DNA of 64,000 nt from Streptomyces sp. CB02058 (GCF_001905505.1 NZ_LIPG01000004.1:806001-870000), one strand, 5' to 3'; shown: positions 52,116 through 61,868, numbered from the stretch's first letter. Translations and numbers: made by a program. Notes: generated from the sequence alone by a model not told the origin.

Positions 52116-54629
52116 GTGACCCTTATCGATCAGCTCCCCCCGACCGCCGACCCGGACGCCCTCTTCGAGTCCTTCTCCTCATGGACCGAATCGCAGGGCA
52201 TCACCCTCTATCCGGCTCAGGAGGAGGCGCTGATCGAGGTGGTCTCCGGGGCGAACGTGATCCTCTCCACCCCCACGGGCTCCGGGAAGAGCCTGGTCGC
52301 GGCGGGTGCGCACTTCACCGCGCTGGCCCAGGACAAGGTCACGTTCTACACCGCCCCGATCAAGGCGCTGGTCTCGGAGAAGTTCTTCGACCTGTGCAAG
52401 CTCTTCGGCACGGAGAACGTCGGCATGCTGACCGGCGACGCCTCGGTCAACGCCGACGCCCCGGTCATCTGCTGCACCGCGGAGGTGCTGGCCTCGATCG
52501 CACTGCGCGACGGCAAGTACGCCGACATCGGCCAGGTCGTGATGGACGAGTTCCACTTCTACGCGGAGCCCGACCGCGGCTGGGCCTGGCAGATCCCGCT
52601 GCTGGAGCTCCCGCAGGCGCAGTTCGTGCTGATGTCCGCGACGCTCGGCGACGTCAAGATGTTCGAGGAGGACCTGACCCGCCGCACCGGCCGTCCGACC
52701 TCGGTCGTCCGTTCCGCGACCCGGCCCGTCCCGCTGAGCTACGAGTACCGGCTGACGCCGATCACCGAGACGCTCACCGAACTCCTGGACACCAGGCAGT
52801 CGCCCGTCTACATCGTGCACTTCACGCAGGCCGCCGCCGTCGAGCGGGCGCAGTCGCTGATGAGCATCAACATGTGCACGAAGGAGGAGAAGGAGAAGAT
52901 CGCCGACCTGATCGGCAGCTTCCGCTTCACCACCAAGTTCGGCCAGAACCTCTCCCGCTACGTGCGGCACGGGATCGGGGTGCACCACGCGGGCATGCTC
53001 CCGAAGTACCGCCGTCTCGTCGAGAAGCTCGCGCAGGCGGGCCTGCTGAAGGTGATCTGCGGTACGGACACGCTGGGCGTCGGCGTCAACGTGCCCATCC
53101 GCACGGTGCTGTTCACCGCGCTCACCAAGTACGACGGCACCCGGGTGCGCACGCTGCGCGCCCGTGAGTTCCACCAGATCGCGGGCCGCGCGGGCCGGGC
53201 CGGGTTCGACACGGCGGGTTTCGTCGTCGCACAGGCCCCCGAGCACGTCATCGAGAACGAGAAGGCCGTCAAGAAGGCCGGCGACGACCCCAAGAAGAAG
53301 CGCAAGGTGGTCCGCAAGAAGGCCCCCGAGGGCTTCGTCGCCTGGTCGGAGACCACCTTCGACAAGCTGATCCAGTCCGAGCCCGAGCCGCTGACCTCAC
53401 GCTTCCGGGTGACCCACACGATGCTGCTCTCGGTGATCGCCCGCCCGGGCAACGCGTTCGAGGCGATGCGGCATCTGCTGGAGGACAACCACGAGCCGCG
53501 CAGGGCCCAGTTGCGGCACATCCGCCGGGCCATCGCGATCTACCGCTCGCTGCTGGACGGCGGTGTGGTGGAGCAGCTCGACACGCCCGACGCGGAAGGC
53601 CGGATCGTGCGGCTCACGGTCGACCTCCAGCAGGACTTCGCGCTCAACCAGCCGCTGTCCACGTTCGCGCTGGCCGCCTTCGACCTGCTGGACGCCGAGT
53701 CCCCCTCGTACGCCCTGGACATGGTCTCCGTCGTCGAGTCGACGCTCGACGACCCCCGGCAGATCCTGGCCGCGCAGCAGAACAAGGCGCGGGGCGAGGC
53801 CGTCGGGCAGATGAAGGCGGACGGCGTCGAGTACGAGGAGCGGATGGAGCGGCTCCAGGAGGTCACGTATCCGAAGCCGCTGAGCGAGCTGCTCTGGCAT
53901 GCGTACGACGTGTACCGCACGAGCCACCCGTGGGTCGGTGACCACCCGGTGTCGCCGAAGTCGGTGATCCGCGACATGTACGAACGGGCCATGACCTTCA
54001 CGGAGTTCACCTCGAACTACGAGCTGGCCCGCACCGAGGGCATCGTGCTGCGCTATCTGGCGAGTGCGTACAAGGCGCTCGAGCACACCATCCCCGACGA
54101 CCTGAAGTCCGAGGACCTGGAGGACCTGATCTCCTGGCTGGGCGAGATGGTCCGTCAGGTGGACTCCAGCCTGCTGGACGAGTGGGAGCAGCTGGCCAAT
54201 CCGGAGGTGGAGACCGCGGAGCAGGCACAGGAGAAGGCCGACGAGGTCAAGCCGGTCACGGCCAACGCCCGCGCCTTCCGGGTCCTGGTGCGCAACGCGA
54301 TGTTCCGCCGGGTGGAGCTGGCGGCGCTGGACCGCGTCCGCGACCTGGGCGAGCTGGACGCCGACGCGGGCTGGGACGAGGACGCGTGGGGCGAGGCCAT
54401 GGACGACTACTGGGACGCGCACGAGGACCTGGGCACGGGCCCGGACGCGCGCGGCCCCAAGCTGCTGAAGATCGACGAGGACCCCGAGCACGGGCTGTGG
54501 CGGGTGTGGCAGGCCTTCGCCGACCCCGCGGGGGACCACGACTGGGGAATTCGTGCGGAGGTCGATCTCGCGGCCTCCGACGAGGAGGGCCGGGCTGTCG
54601 TCCGGGTCACGGCCGTGGGCCGGCTGTGA
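52116..54629 (+). CDS. DEAD/DEAH-box helicase with DUF3516
   Basis: An 837-aa SF2 helicase from GTG 52116. Q-motif region ITLYPAQEEALIEV, motif I STPTGSGKSLVAAG, Ia TAPIKALVSEKF, motif II VVMDEFHFY, motif III LMSATLGD, motif IV region VYIVHFTQ, motif V GTDTLGVGVN and motif VI HQIAGRAGRAGFD. A Lys-rich insert (KKAGDDPKKKRKVVRKKAP) follows. The C-terminal ~400 residues are the actinobacterial DUF3516 region. The Mtr4/Ski2-like arrangement suggests RNA or nucleic-acid remodelling, though the substrate is not established. The thioesterase gene follows 34 nt later. Confidence 0.93.
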   Translation: MTLIDQLPPTADPDALFESFSSWTESQGITLYPAQEEALIEVVSGANVILSTPTGSGKSLVAAGAHFTALAQDKVTFYTAPIKALVSEKFFDLCKLFGTENVGMLTGDASVNADAPVICCTAEVLASIALRDGKYADIGQVVMDEFHFYAEPDRGWAWQIPLLELPQAQFVLMSATLGDVKMFEEDLTRRTGRPTSVVRSATRPVPLSYEYRLTPITETLTELLDTRQSPVYIVHFTQAAAVERAQSLMSINMCTKEEKEKIADLIGSFRFTTKFGQNLSRYVRHGIGVHHAGMLPKYRRLVEKLAQAGLLKVICGTDTLGVGVNVPIRTVLFTALTKYDGTRVRTLRAREFHQIAGRAGRAGFDTAGFVVAQAPEHVIENEKAVKKAGDDPKKKRKVVRKKAPEGFVAWSETTFDKLIQSEPEPLTSRFRVTHTMLLSVIARPGNAFEAMRHLLEDNHEPRRAQLRHIRRAIAIYRSLLDGGVVEQLDTPDAEGRIVRLTVDLQQDFALNQPLSTFALAAFDLLDAESPSYALDMVSVVESTLDDPRQILAAQQNKARGEAVGQMKADGVEYEERMERLQEVTYPKPLSELLWHAYDVYRTSHPWVGDHPVSPKSVIRDMYERAMTFTEFTSNYELARTEGIVLRYLASAYKALEHTIPDDLKSEDLEDLISWLGEMVRQVDSSLLDEWEQLANPEVETAEQAQEKADEVKPVTANARAFRVLVRNAMFRRVELAALDRVRDLGELDADAGWDEDAWGEAMDDYWDAHEDLGTGPDARGPKLLKIDEDPEHGLWRVWQAFADPAGDHDWGIRAEVDLAASDEEGRAVVRVTAVGRL

Positions 54630-54663
54630 CGGCGCACCGGCCAGGAGAGTGGAGAAGAACCGC

Positions 54664-55539
54664 ATGACGAACCCCGCCGACAGCCTGGTCGATCTGCTCG
54701 ACCTGGAGCGGATCGAGGTCAACATCTTCCGTGGCCGCAGCCCCGAGGAGTCCCTGCAACGGGTCTTCGGCGGGCAGGTCGCGGGCCAGGCCCTGGTCGC
54801 GGCCGGCCGCACCACCGACGGGGACCGTCCCGTCCATTCGCTGCACGCCTATTTCCTGCGTCCGGGACGGCCGGGCGTGCCGATCGTGTACGACGTGGAG
54901 CGGGTGAGGGACGGCCGTTCGTTCACCACGCGCCGGGTCACGGCCGTGCAGCAGGGCCGGACGATCTTCAATCTGACGGCGTCCTTCCACCGCCCCGAGG
55001 AGGCCGGCTTCGAGCACCAGCTGCCTCCCGCCCGTGTCGTCCCCGATCCGGAGGAGCTTCCGACGGTCGCCGACGAGGTGCGCGAGCACCTCGGCGGCCT
55101 GCCCGAGGCGCTGGAGCGGATGGCCAGGCGCCAGCCCTTCGACATCCGTTACGTCGACCGGCTGCGCTGGACACCGGACGAGGTCAAGGACGCCGACCCG
55201 CGCAGCGCTGTGTGGATGCGCGCGGTCGGCCCGCTGGGCGACGACCCGCTGGTGCACACCTGCGCGCTGACGTACGCGAGCGACATGACGCTGCTGGACG
55301 CGGTCCGCATCCCGGTGGAGCCGCTGTGGGGGCCGCGCGGCTTCGACATGGCCTCGCTGGACCACGCCATGTGGTTCCACCGGCCGTTCCGGGCGGACGA
55401 GTGGTTCCTGTACGACCAGGAGTCGCCGATCGCCACGGGTGGCCGTGGACTGGCGAGGGGGCGGATCTACGACCGCCAGGGGCAGTTGCTGGTGTCCGTG
55501 GTCCAGGAAGGGCTGTTCCGCCGGCTCGACGGCGCGTGA
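54664..55539 (+). CDS. tesB: Acyl-CoA thioesterase II (TesB family)
   Basis: A 291-aa double hot-dog protein from ATG 54664 with AGGAG upstream. N-terminal hot dog: FRGRSPEESLQRVFGGQVAGQAL, VHSLHAYFLRPG. C-terminal hot dog: CALTYASDMTLLDAV, MASLDHAMWFHRPFRADEWFLYD, and GRGLARGRIYDRQGQLLVSVVQEGLFR. The Asp in SLDHAMWFH and the Gln in VVQEGL match catalytic positions in E. coli TesB. It cleaves acyl-CoA to free acid and CoA, in lipid turnover. Transcribed together with, or just after, the helicase. Confidence 0.95.
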   Translation: MTNPADSLVDLLDLERIEVNIFRGRSPEESLQRVFGGQVAGQALVAAGRTTDGDRPVHSLHAYFLRPGRPGVPIVYDVERVRDGRSFTTRRVTAVQQGRTIFNLTASFHRPEEAGFEHQLPPARVVPDPEELPTVADEVREHLGGLPEALERMARRQPFDIRYVDRLRWTPDEVKDADPRSAVWMRAVGPLGDDPLVHTCALTYASDMTLLDAVRIPVEPLWGPRGFDMASLDHAMWFHRPFRADEWFLYDQESPIATGGRGLARGRIYDRQGQLLVSVVQEGLFRRLDGA

Positions 55540-55555
55540 CAGCCCCCGGGGCGAG

Positions 55556-55783
55556 TCAGATGCCCGGGAGCGGGTCCTGGTCCACCTCGTGACGGCGGGT
55601 CCGGATGCCGGGCCCCGGCGGATGCAGTTTGGCGTCGCAGGCGGGGCCGAGGCCGGCGCGGCGTGAGTCCGTGCCGGTGAGGGGCCGCCCGCACAGGGCG
55701 CAGCGCACCGGACGGCGGCCCGGGGGCGGGGCAGGCTCGGCCTGCGGCCCGGGAACGTCGGGAAAGGGCTCGGAGGACTCCAC
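55556..55783 (-). CDS. Small zinc-ribbon protein (DUF6011-like)
   Basis: A 75-aa protein from ATG 55783. Central zinc site VRCALCGRPLTGTDSRRAGLGPACDAKL, i.e. CxxC followed by a GLGPxC cysteine, between Pro-rich tails. The motif is that of DUF6011, a knob often found at the ends of phage or nuclease proteins but here standing alone. It converges with the thioesterase gene. Function unknown. Confidence 0.75.
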   Translation of the reverse strand: MESSEPFPDVPGPQAEPAPPPGRRPVRCALCGRPLTGTDSRRAGLGPACDAKLHPPGPGIRTRRHEVDQDPLPGI

Positions 55784-55831
55784 GGGGGAATCCTCTCAAG
55801 CCGGTACGACAATGACGAAGGAGACCGGCGG

Positions 55832-56524
55832 TTGAGCAGCTCGCTGAGGCTGGAGCCCGTTCCGCGGGACCCCGGAACGGCGGCCGGGGGTGCGGGCCCA
55901 GCTCCGGTGGCCCACCTGGTGCGGTGCGACGACGGCCAGGGGGCCGGCTCCGTGGTGGCGTACGTGGAACGCGACCTCCCGCCGGGCGGGATATCCGCCT
56001 ACCGGGCGGCGCGGGGCAGCGGGGCGCGCTCCTTCGCGCTGTGGGCGGACGAGCGCCGTGAGAAGCGGCTGGCTTCCCTGGTGACCGTGTCGGCCGGCAG
56101 CGGGGTGGCGGTGTACCAGGTGCTGGGGGCGCACGGCGAACTCCTCGGCACCCTCGTGCGCGAGAAGGCCCTCAGGGGAAGGGGTCTGCGCACCCGTTGG
56201 ACGGTGACTCCGGCGGGCGGCCCGGAGGCCGTGGGCTTCAAGGGCCGGATCCTCTGGTGGTTCGTGTGGTGGCTGCTGTCCCCCCTGCAGATCCTGATCA
56301 TCGTGCTGAGCCTGCTCAGCGGTGACGGGGACGCGGCACGCGGGCCCCGGCGCGTCGTGTGGCGTGCGGGCAAGGACGTCCCGCTGGAGTTCAGGTCGAA
56401 GGGTGATGCCCTGCATGTGCACGCGCCCGGTCACGACCCGCGCCTGGGTGCGGCGCTGGTGGCCGTGATGCGTACGTTCGACAGCTGGCTGCTCGGCAGG
56501 GAGTGGGACGACCGGAAGGAGTGA
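55832..56524 (+). CDS. Hypothetical protein, 230 aa, possible membrane hairpin
   Basis: Starts at TTG 55832 behind GGAG (8 nt). Not recognised. The N-terminal ~140 residues are beta-rich and repetitive (SVVAYVERDLPPGGISAY, VTVSAGSGVAVYQVLGAHGELLGTLVREKALRGRGLRTRWTV), like the tubby-/LURP-type scramblase barrel. Next is a hydrophobic stretch (GRILWWFVWWLLSPLQILIIVLSLLSG) where that fold has its central helix, then a further beta segment ending RTFDSWLLGREWDD. A scramblase-like role is a guess from fold pattern only. Confidence 0.7.
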   Translation: MSSSLRLEPVPRDPGTAAGGAGPAPVAHLVRCDDGQGAGSVVAYVERDLPPGGISAYRAARGSGARSFALWADERREKRLASLVTVSAGSGVAVYQVLGAHGELLGTLVREKALRGRGLRTRWTVTPAGGPEAVGFKGRILWWFVWWLLSPLQILIIVLSLLSGDGDAARGPRRVVWRAGKDVPLEFRSKGDALHVHAPGHDPRLGAALVAVMRTFDSWLLGREWDDRKE

Positions 56525-56701
56525 GTGCCGGTCCCGTCAGCGGCCGGGAGCCTTCGAAACCGGCGCACCGGCGTGCCCGTCGCCCGCCGGACCGTGTGCC
56601 GCTGTGGGAGGGTATCGGTCCATGACCGCCCGATTCACGGCATACGTCCCCGGAAGCCACCTCCCCGCGGACGCCTCCTCGCAGCCCCGGGGAGGCACCG
56701 C

Positions 56702-57658
56702 ATGGACATGATCCATATCCGCGCGGTCAGCCCGCCGGACCTCACCGAGCGCGTCGAGCGGTTCCTCGCCGACACCCCGTACGTCCTGAACCTGATCGTG
56801 CAGCGGGGTGCCGCGCGCCGTCCCGACGGCGACTCCATCGGGTGCGACGTGCTGGCGGGTGCCGCGAACGAGGTCCTGCGCGGACTGCGACTGCTCCAGG
56901 TCGACGTGCGCGGATCCGTCGTCATCGAGCCGGTCGACATGGCGTTCCCGGGGCGGGTCTCGGACGCCGCGGCGCGCAGACTCGGGGCACTCGCCAACGC
57001 CCCGGTCTGGGAACAGGTGGAGGCCCGCATCCGGTCCGGAGGGAGGTACGCGCCGAGCTTCTACCTCTACCTGGTCGCCGCGGGACTGATCGGCTCGGTC
57101 GGCATCGTCACCAACTCCCAGATCCTGATCGTCGGAGCGATGGTCGTAGGCCCCGAGTACGGGGCGATCGTCGCCGTGGCCCTGGGCATCGACCAGAGGA
57201 ACCGGACGATGGTCCGGACGGGACTGACCGCGCTCGGCGCGGGCCTCCTGCTGACGATCGTGGTCACCTTCCTCTTCAGCCTGCTCATCCGCGGATTCGG
57301 CTTTCAGTCGGAGGCGTTCGACCGGGGACTGCGGCCGGTCTCCAACCTGATCAACACCCCCAACTTCTTCTCCTTCGCCGTCGCGGGGCTGGCCGGTGTC
57401 GTCGGCATCGTGTCGCTGACCGAGGCGCGCACGAGCGCCCTGCTCGGGGTGTTCATCTCCGTCACGACCATTCCGGCGGCCGCGGCGATCAGCGTCTCCA
57501 CCGCCTTCTCCAGCTGGTCCGAGGCATGGGGGTCCCTCCTCCAGCTCCTGGTCAACATCGTGGTGCTCATCTTCGTGGGCGCGGGGGCGCTCCGGTTCCA
57601 GCGGGCGATCTGGCACCGGGTGGGCCGGAACCAGGCGCGGGCCGACGGACGGGCCTGA
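56702..57658 (+). CDS. DUF389 family membrane protein
   Basis: A 318-aa protein. ATG 56702 (MDMIHIRAVSPPDLTERVERF) has GGAGG 6 nt upstream. The N-terminal ~110 residues form a ferredoxin-like domain (VLRGLRLLQVDVRGSVVIEPVD). Then come about six transmembrane helices with the family signature VTNSQILIVGAMVVGPEYGAIVAVALGI, further helices LLLTIVVTFLFSLLI and FFSFAVAGLAGVVGIVSLTEARTSALLGVFISVTTIPAAAAI. DUF389 proteins are widespread and uncharacterised, thought to be transport-related. Single gene. Confidence 0.92.
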   Translation: MDMIHIRAVSPPDLTERVERFLADTPYVLNLIVQRGAARRPDGDSIGCDVLAGAANEVLRGLRLLQVDVRGSVVIEPVDMAFPGRVSDAAARRLGALANAPVWEQVEARIRSGGRYAPSFYLYLVAAGLIGSVGIVTNSQILIVGAMVVGPEYGAIVAVALGIDQRNRTMVRTGLTALGAGLLLTIVVTFLFSLLIRGFGFQSEAFDRGLRPVSNLINTPNFFSFAVAGLAGVVGIVSLTEARTSALLGVFISVTTIPAAAAISVSTAFSSWSEAWGSLLQLLVNIVVLIFVGAGALRFQRAIWHRVGRNQARADGRA

Positions 57659-57863
57659 GACCACGGCCCGTACCTCCGGGAGCCGGACCCGCCGGCGTGG
57701 GCGCCGACCGGGAACCACGCTCGCGGGGCCGCACGCCGCGGGGACCGGACCCACCGGGCCGCGCGCCGACCGGGAACCGCACCGAGCGGCCGGATCCAGC
57801 CGGGCCCGCGATGATGGGAGACAGGCCGCCCGCACCGTCCCGCCCGCAGCCAGGAGGTCGGTC

Positions 57864-59294
57864 ATGCCCAAGGAACGCACCTCACCGCTCCGCGCCGTAC
57901 CGGGCGCGACGCCGCAGGAACGGGCCGCGCTCGGCAGGGCGGCGCGCAAACGGGCCCCCCGGTCCAGCCATCGCGCGTACGAGCCGCCGTCGGACCGGCC
58001 CGATCCACTGGCCCTCCTGGAGGCCCAGTCCGCGGCCAGGGTGCCGGAGCTCGTACCGATCCGGTACGGGCGGATGACGGAGTCGCCGTTCCGCTTCTAC
58101 CGGGGCGCCGCGGCGATCATGGCATCCGACCTGGCCGGGACACCTCGGTCCGGGCTGAGGGCCCAGCTGTGCGGTGACGCCCATCTGCTGAACTTCAGGC
58201 TGCTCGCCTCCCCCGAGCGCAACCTGCTGTTCGACATCAACGACTTCGACGAGACCCTGCCGGGGCCCTGGGAATGGGACGTCAAGCGGCTGGCCGCCAG
58301 TCTCGTGATCGCCGGGCGCGCCAACGGCTTCACGGACAAGGAGCGGGCCCGCATCGTGCGGGCGACCGTGCGGTCGTACCGGGAGTCGATGATCCGGTTC
58401 GCGGAGATGCGCAATCTCGACGTCTGGTACACGAAGACGGATGAGGCCCGCCTCAGGACCGTGGCCGGCGACAGGCTCGCCGCCAGGGGCCGCAAGCGTG
58501 TGGCGAGCGCGGTGACCAAGGCCCGCTCCCGGGACAGCCTCCAGGCGTTCGCCAAGCTCACCGAGGAGTCGGGCGGGCGGTTCCGGATCGCCGCCGATCC
58601 ACCGCTGATCGTGCCGCTCGCGGATCTGCTGACGGGCGGGGAGCTCCACGCGACGGAGGACCGTCTCCACGAGCTGATCCGGAGCTACGGCCGCAGCCTT
58701 CCCACCGACCGCAGGGCCCTGCTCGCCGACTACCGGCCCGTGGACATGGCCCGCAAGGTCGTGGGCGTGGGCAGCGTCGGGACGCGCTGCTGGATCATTC
58801 TCCTGCTGGGCAGGGACGGCGGGGACCCGCTCTTCCTCCAGGCCAAGGAGGCGGACACCTCGGTACTGGCGCCGCACGCGGGGGCGAGCACCTACCGCAA
58901 CCAGGGTCAGCGGGTGGTGGCCGGCCAGCGTCTGATGCAGGCGGCCGGCGACATCTTCCTGGGCTGGGAGCGGGTGGACGGTCTGGACGGCAGGCAGAGG
59001 GACTTCTACGTGCGCCAGCTGCGCGACTGGAAGGGCATCGCCGAACCGGAGCTGATGGTGCCGCGCGGCATGGCCGCCTTCGGAGAGCTGTGCGGGTCGA
59101 CACTGGCCCGTGCGCACGCCCGGTCAGGTGACCGCATCGCCATCGCGGCGTATCTCGGCCGGAGCGACGTCTTCGACCGGGCGCTGGAGACGTTCGCCGA
59201 GCGGTACGCCGACCAGAACGAGAGGGATCACCAGGCCCTGGTCGACGCGGTCGCGGCGGGCCGTCTTTCGGCGGCCGAGGAGGAGCGGAGGTAG
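57864..59294 (+). CDS. DUF2252 family protein
   Basis: A 476-aa protein from ATG 57864. The family pattern is clear: ALLEAQSAARVPELVPIRYGRM, SPFRFYRGAAAIMASDLA, LCGDAHLLNFRLLASPERNLLFDINDFDETLPGPWEWDVKRLAASL, and VGVGSVGTRCWIILLLGRDGGDPLFLQAKEA. The DAHLxNF and DxNDFDE motifs resemble the catalytic and metal loops of aminoglycoside-phosphotransferase/kinase-like folds, so a small-molecule kinase activity is often assumed but unproven. No operon partner is evident. Confidence 0.92.
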   Translation: MPKERTSPLRAVPGATPQERAALGRAARKRAPRSSHRAYEPPSDRPDPLALLEAQSAARVPELVPIRYGRMTESPFRFYRGAAAIMASDLAGTPRSGLRAQLCGDAHLLNFRLLASPERNLLFDINDFDETLPGPWEWDVKRLAASLVIAGRANGFTDKERARIVRATVRSYRESMIRFAEMRNLDVWYTKTDEARLRTVAGDRLAARGRKRVASAVTKARSRDSLQAFAKLTEESGGRFRIAADPPLIVPLADLLTGGELHATEDRLHELIRSYGRSLPTDRRALLADYRPVDMARKVVGVGSVGTRCWIILLLGRDGGDPLFLQAKEADTSVLAPHAGASTYRNQGQRVVAGQRLMQAAGDIFLGWERVDGLDGRQRDFYVRQLRDWKGIAEPELMVPRGMAAFGELCGSTLARAHARSGDRIAIAAYLGRSDVFDRALETFAERYADQNERDHQALVDAVAAGRLSAAEEERR

Positions 59295-59417
59295 CGGGCG
59301 CGGATTCGCCTCACCTCAACAGCGGGTGCATCACGGACATAACCGAACATCGTGGTATCACCGTGTGGACCCCGGGCGGGCGTTACGCCCCGCGCGGGAC
59401 CCGACACCGAGGAGACC

Positions 59418-60752
59418 ATGACCATGGCCGAACCGGCCGGAACGCCCGGCACGGGCTCGCCCGATCCGCTCACGGTGATCCGCAGCCGGAGTTACGCGGT
59501 GCTGCTGATCATGGTGGCGGCGCTCGGAGTCCCCATCTCCGCCGCGGCGTTCGGCTTCCTGGCGCTCATCCACGAGGTCGAGTCCCTGACCTACGAGGAC
59601 CTCCCCCGCGCACTGGGCTTCGACGGCACGCCGTCCTGGTGGCCGGTGCCGCTGCTGGCGGTGTCGGGCCTGCTGACCGCGCTGGCCATCCGTCACCTTC
59701 CCGGAACGGGCGGGCACAAGCCGGCCGAGGGCTTCGTGAACTCGGGACCTCCGACGGCCGCGGAACTCCCGGGGGTCGCCCTCGCCGCCCTGGCGTCCCT
59801 CGCGCTCGGTGCGGTCCTCGGCCCCGAGGCACCTCTGATCGCCATCGGCGGCGGACTGGCCGCGTACGCCGCACGTCTGCTCAAGCCGGGCATCGAACCG
59901 CGTGCGAGCGCCATGGTGGCGGCGGCGGGAAGCTTCGCCGCCGTCAGCACCCTGCTGGGATCACCGCTCCTGGGCGCGTTCCTGCTGATGGAGGCGTCGG
60001 GCCTCGCCGGGATGACGCTCGGCCTCGTACTCGTACCGGGGCTGCTCGCCTCGGGCATCGGCTCGCTGATCTTCATCGGCCTGGGCTCGTGGACCGGCCT
60101 GGGGACGTACTCCCTGACGCTCCCCGACGTGCCGCACACCCCCGATCCGACCTTCGCGGAATTCGGCTGGGCCATCGCGCTCGGGGCGGCGGCGGCCGTC
60201 ATGGGCATCGGCATCAAGCGGCTCTCCCTGGCCCTTCAGGAACGGGTCGAGCAGCGCAGGGTGATCACGACGGTGGTGATGGGTCTGACGGTCGGTGTGC
60301 TCGCGCTCCTCTATGCCGAGAGCACGGGGCGGAACGCGTCCGAGGTGCTGTACTCGGGCCAGAACGACCTGGGCAAGCTGCTCAACGAGGACGCGACGTA
60401 CGCGGTCGGAACCCTGCTCGTTCTGATCGTCTGCAAGGCCTTCGCGTACTCCGCGTCCCTGGGCGCCTTCAGAGGCGGCCCGATCTTTCCCGCGATGTTC
60501 TTGGGGGCGGCGGGCGGGCTGGCGCTCTCGCACCTGCCCGGCCTCAATGCCACCTCGGGTTTCGCGATGGGAATCGGTGCGATGTGCGTGGCGATGCTCC
60601 GGCTGCCGATGACATCGGTGCTGCTGGCCACGCTGCTGCTGGGATCCGAGGGCATCACCGTGATGCCGCTCGTGATCGTCTCCGTGGTGGTCTCCTACGT
60701 CCTCGTACTCAGGCTCGAACGTCCTTCTGCGGCGAGCACAGCGCCCAGATGA
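59418..60752 (+). CDS. ClC-family chloride channel/transporter
   Basis: A 444-aa membrane protein; start at ATG 59418, or 59424 with better spacing to GAGGAG. About ten hydrophobic helices. ClC filter motifs in order: LGAVLGPEAPLIAIGGGLAA (GPEAP in place of the usual G(K/R)EGP), GSPLLGAFLLMEASGLAG, and GAFRGGPIFPAMFLGAAGG (GxFxP type). The Gln or Ala changes near the gating Glu position deserve comparison with characterised ClC exchangers and channels. Its 3' end overlaps the convergent DUF7144 gene by 44 nt. Confidence 0.9.
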   Translation: MTMAEPAGTPGTGSPDPLTVIRSRSYAVLLIMVAALGVPISAAAFGFLALIHEVESLTYEDLPRALGFDGTPSWWPVPLLAVSGLLTALAIRHLPGTGGHKPAEGFVNSGPPTAAELPGVALAALASLALGAVLGPEAPLIAIGGGLAAYAARLLKPGIEPRASAMVAAAGSFAAVSTLLGSPLLGAFLLMEASGLAGMTLGLVLVPGLLASGIGSLIFIGLGSWTGLGTYSLTLPDVPHTPDPTFAEFGWAIALGAAAAVMGIGIKRLSLALQERVEQRRVITTVVMGLTVGVLALLYAESTGRNASEVLYSGQNDLGKLLNEDATYAVGTLLVLIVCKAFAYSASLGAFRGGPIFPAMFLGAAGGLALSHLPGLNATSGFAMGIGAMCVAMLRLPMTSVLLATLLLGSEGITVMPLVIVSVVVSYVLVLRLERPSAASTAPR

Positions 60753-61140
60753 CGAAGACGTTGATCGCGATGAGGACGATGGACCAGAACGGGTAGTACG
60801 GGAGCCACAGGAAGTTGGCCAGCGCGAGGAGCCCGGCGAGCAGAACGCCGACGAAGCGCGCCCAGAGGGCTCCGCTGAAGAGGGCGACGCCGGCGACCAC
60901 GACGACGATGCCCAGGATGAGGTGCACCCAGCCCCAGCCGGTCAGGCTGAACTGGAACACGTAGTTGTCCGTCGAGACGAACAGGTCGTCCTTGGCGATG
61001 GCGGCGATCCCTTCGAAGATCGCCATGGCCCCGCCGAAGATCATCATCACAGCGGCGAAAACGGTCCAGCCGGACGCGGCGGTCTTGCGCCCTCCGGCCG
61101 AACCGTGCCCCGTCCGCGTATCACTCGCACTTCCAGCCAT
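60709..61140 (-). CDS. DUF7144-type small membrane protein
   Basis: A 143-aa protein with four helices: WTVFAAVMMIFGGAMAIFEGIAAI, WGWVHLILGIVVVVAGVALFSG, ARFVGVLLAGLLALANFLWLP and FWSIVLIAINVFVIWALC. The Gly/Ser-rich N-terminus is cytoplasmic-looking. The start motif GWTVFAAVMMIFGGAM is typical of a large actinobacterial family of unknown role. Convergent with the ClC gene (44-nt overlap). Confidence 0.88.
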   Translation of the reverse strand: MAGSASDTRTGHGSAGGRKTAASGWTVFAAVMMIFGGAMAIFEGIAAIAKDDLFVSTDNYVFQFSLTGWGWVHLILGIVVVVAGVALFSGALWARFVGVLLAGLLALANFLWLPYYPFWSIVLIAINVFVIWALCSPQKDVRA

Positions 61141-61254
61141 GTCGGCCTCCTAAACGCTGTCACTGAGGGACATAAGCCGCCATACGACTTATTTGCCCTT
61201 TATCAGACTTGCACGTTGCCACTCGGTCGGCACACGGGGCACCGGAACGCGATG

Positions 61255-61268
61255 TCTCAAAAAAGAGA
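61255..61268 (+). promoter_or_regulatory. Small palindrome before the XRE regulator
   Basis: TCTCAAAAAAGAGA, symmetrical 4-bp arms around an A6 core, 13 nt before the chosen start; AT-rich compared with its surroundings. A possible autoregulatory site. Confidence 0.35.
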
Positions 61269-61281
61269 TACAGTCCCTGAT

Positions 61282-61848
61282 ATGAGAGAAGAAGGCAGCG
61301 TCGACGACCGCCTCGCGGCCCGGCTGGGCATGCTCCGCACCGAACGCGGCTGGTCGCTGGACGAACTGGCCGGACGGTCGGGGGTGAGCCGCTCGACGCT
61401 GTCACGGCTGGAGCGCGGCGAGCTGAGCCCGACCACCACCGTGCTCGGCCAGCTCTGCACGGTGTACGGGCGGACGATGTCCCGGCTGCTGATGGAGGTG
61501 GAGGCGGAGCCGCCGCAGCTCGTTCCTGCCGGGCTTCAGCAGGTCTGGCGGGACGAGCGGACCGGTTTCGTACGCCGCTCGGTCTCACCGCCGCACGCCG
61601 GGCTGCGTGCCGAACTCATCGAAGGCACGCTCGACGCCGGCGCCGTCGTCTCGTACGAGAACGCGCCCGTCCCCGGGGTGGAGCAGCACATCTGGGTGCT
61701 CGAAGGCTCCGTCGAGATCACCGTCGACGGCACGGTGCACACCGTGCGCCAAGGCGACTGCCTGCGCTTCCGGCTGCGCGGCCCCTCGAACTTCCACTGC
61801 CCGGGCCCGGAGAGGGTCCGCTACGCACTGATCATCGTCCTGCCGTGA
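61282..61848 (+). CDS. XRE-cupin transcriptional regulator
   Basis: A 188-aa protein; ATG 61282 chosen (MREEGSVDDRLAARL), ATG 61252 possible; neither has a strong ribosome site. N-terminal XRE HTH: LGMLRTERGWSLDELAGRSGVSRSTLSRLERGELSPTTTVLGQL. C-terminal cupin barrel: HIWVLEGSVEITVDGTVHTVRQGDCLRFRLRGPSNFHCPG, with a His and Glu pattern for a small ligand or metal. This two-domain type usually senses a metabolite and controls an adjacent enzyme gene, here the acetyltransferase 20 nt downstream. Confidence 0.92.
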   Translation: MREEGSVDDRLAARLGMLRTERGWSLDELAGRSGVSRSTLSRLERGELSPTTTVLGQLCTVYGRTMSRLLMEVEAEPPQLVPAGLQQVWRDERTGFVRRSVSPPHAGLRAELIEGTLDAGAVVSYENAPVPGVEQHIWVLEGSVEITVDGTVHTVRQGDCLRFRLRGPSNFHCPGPERVRYALIIVLP

Positions 61849-61868
61849 ATGTGAAAGGACCCATACCC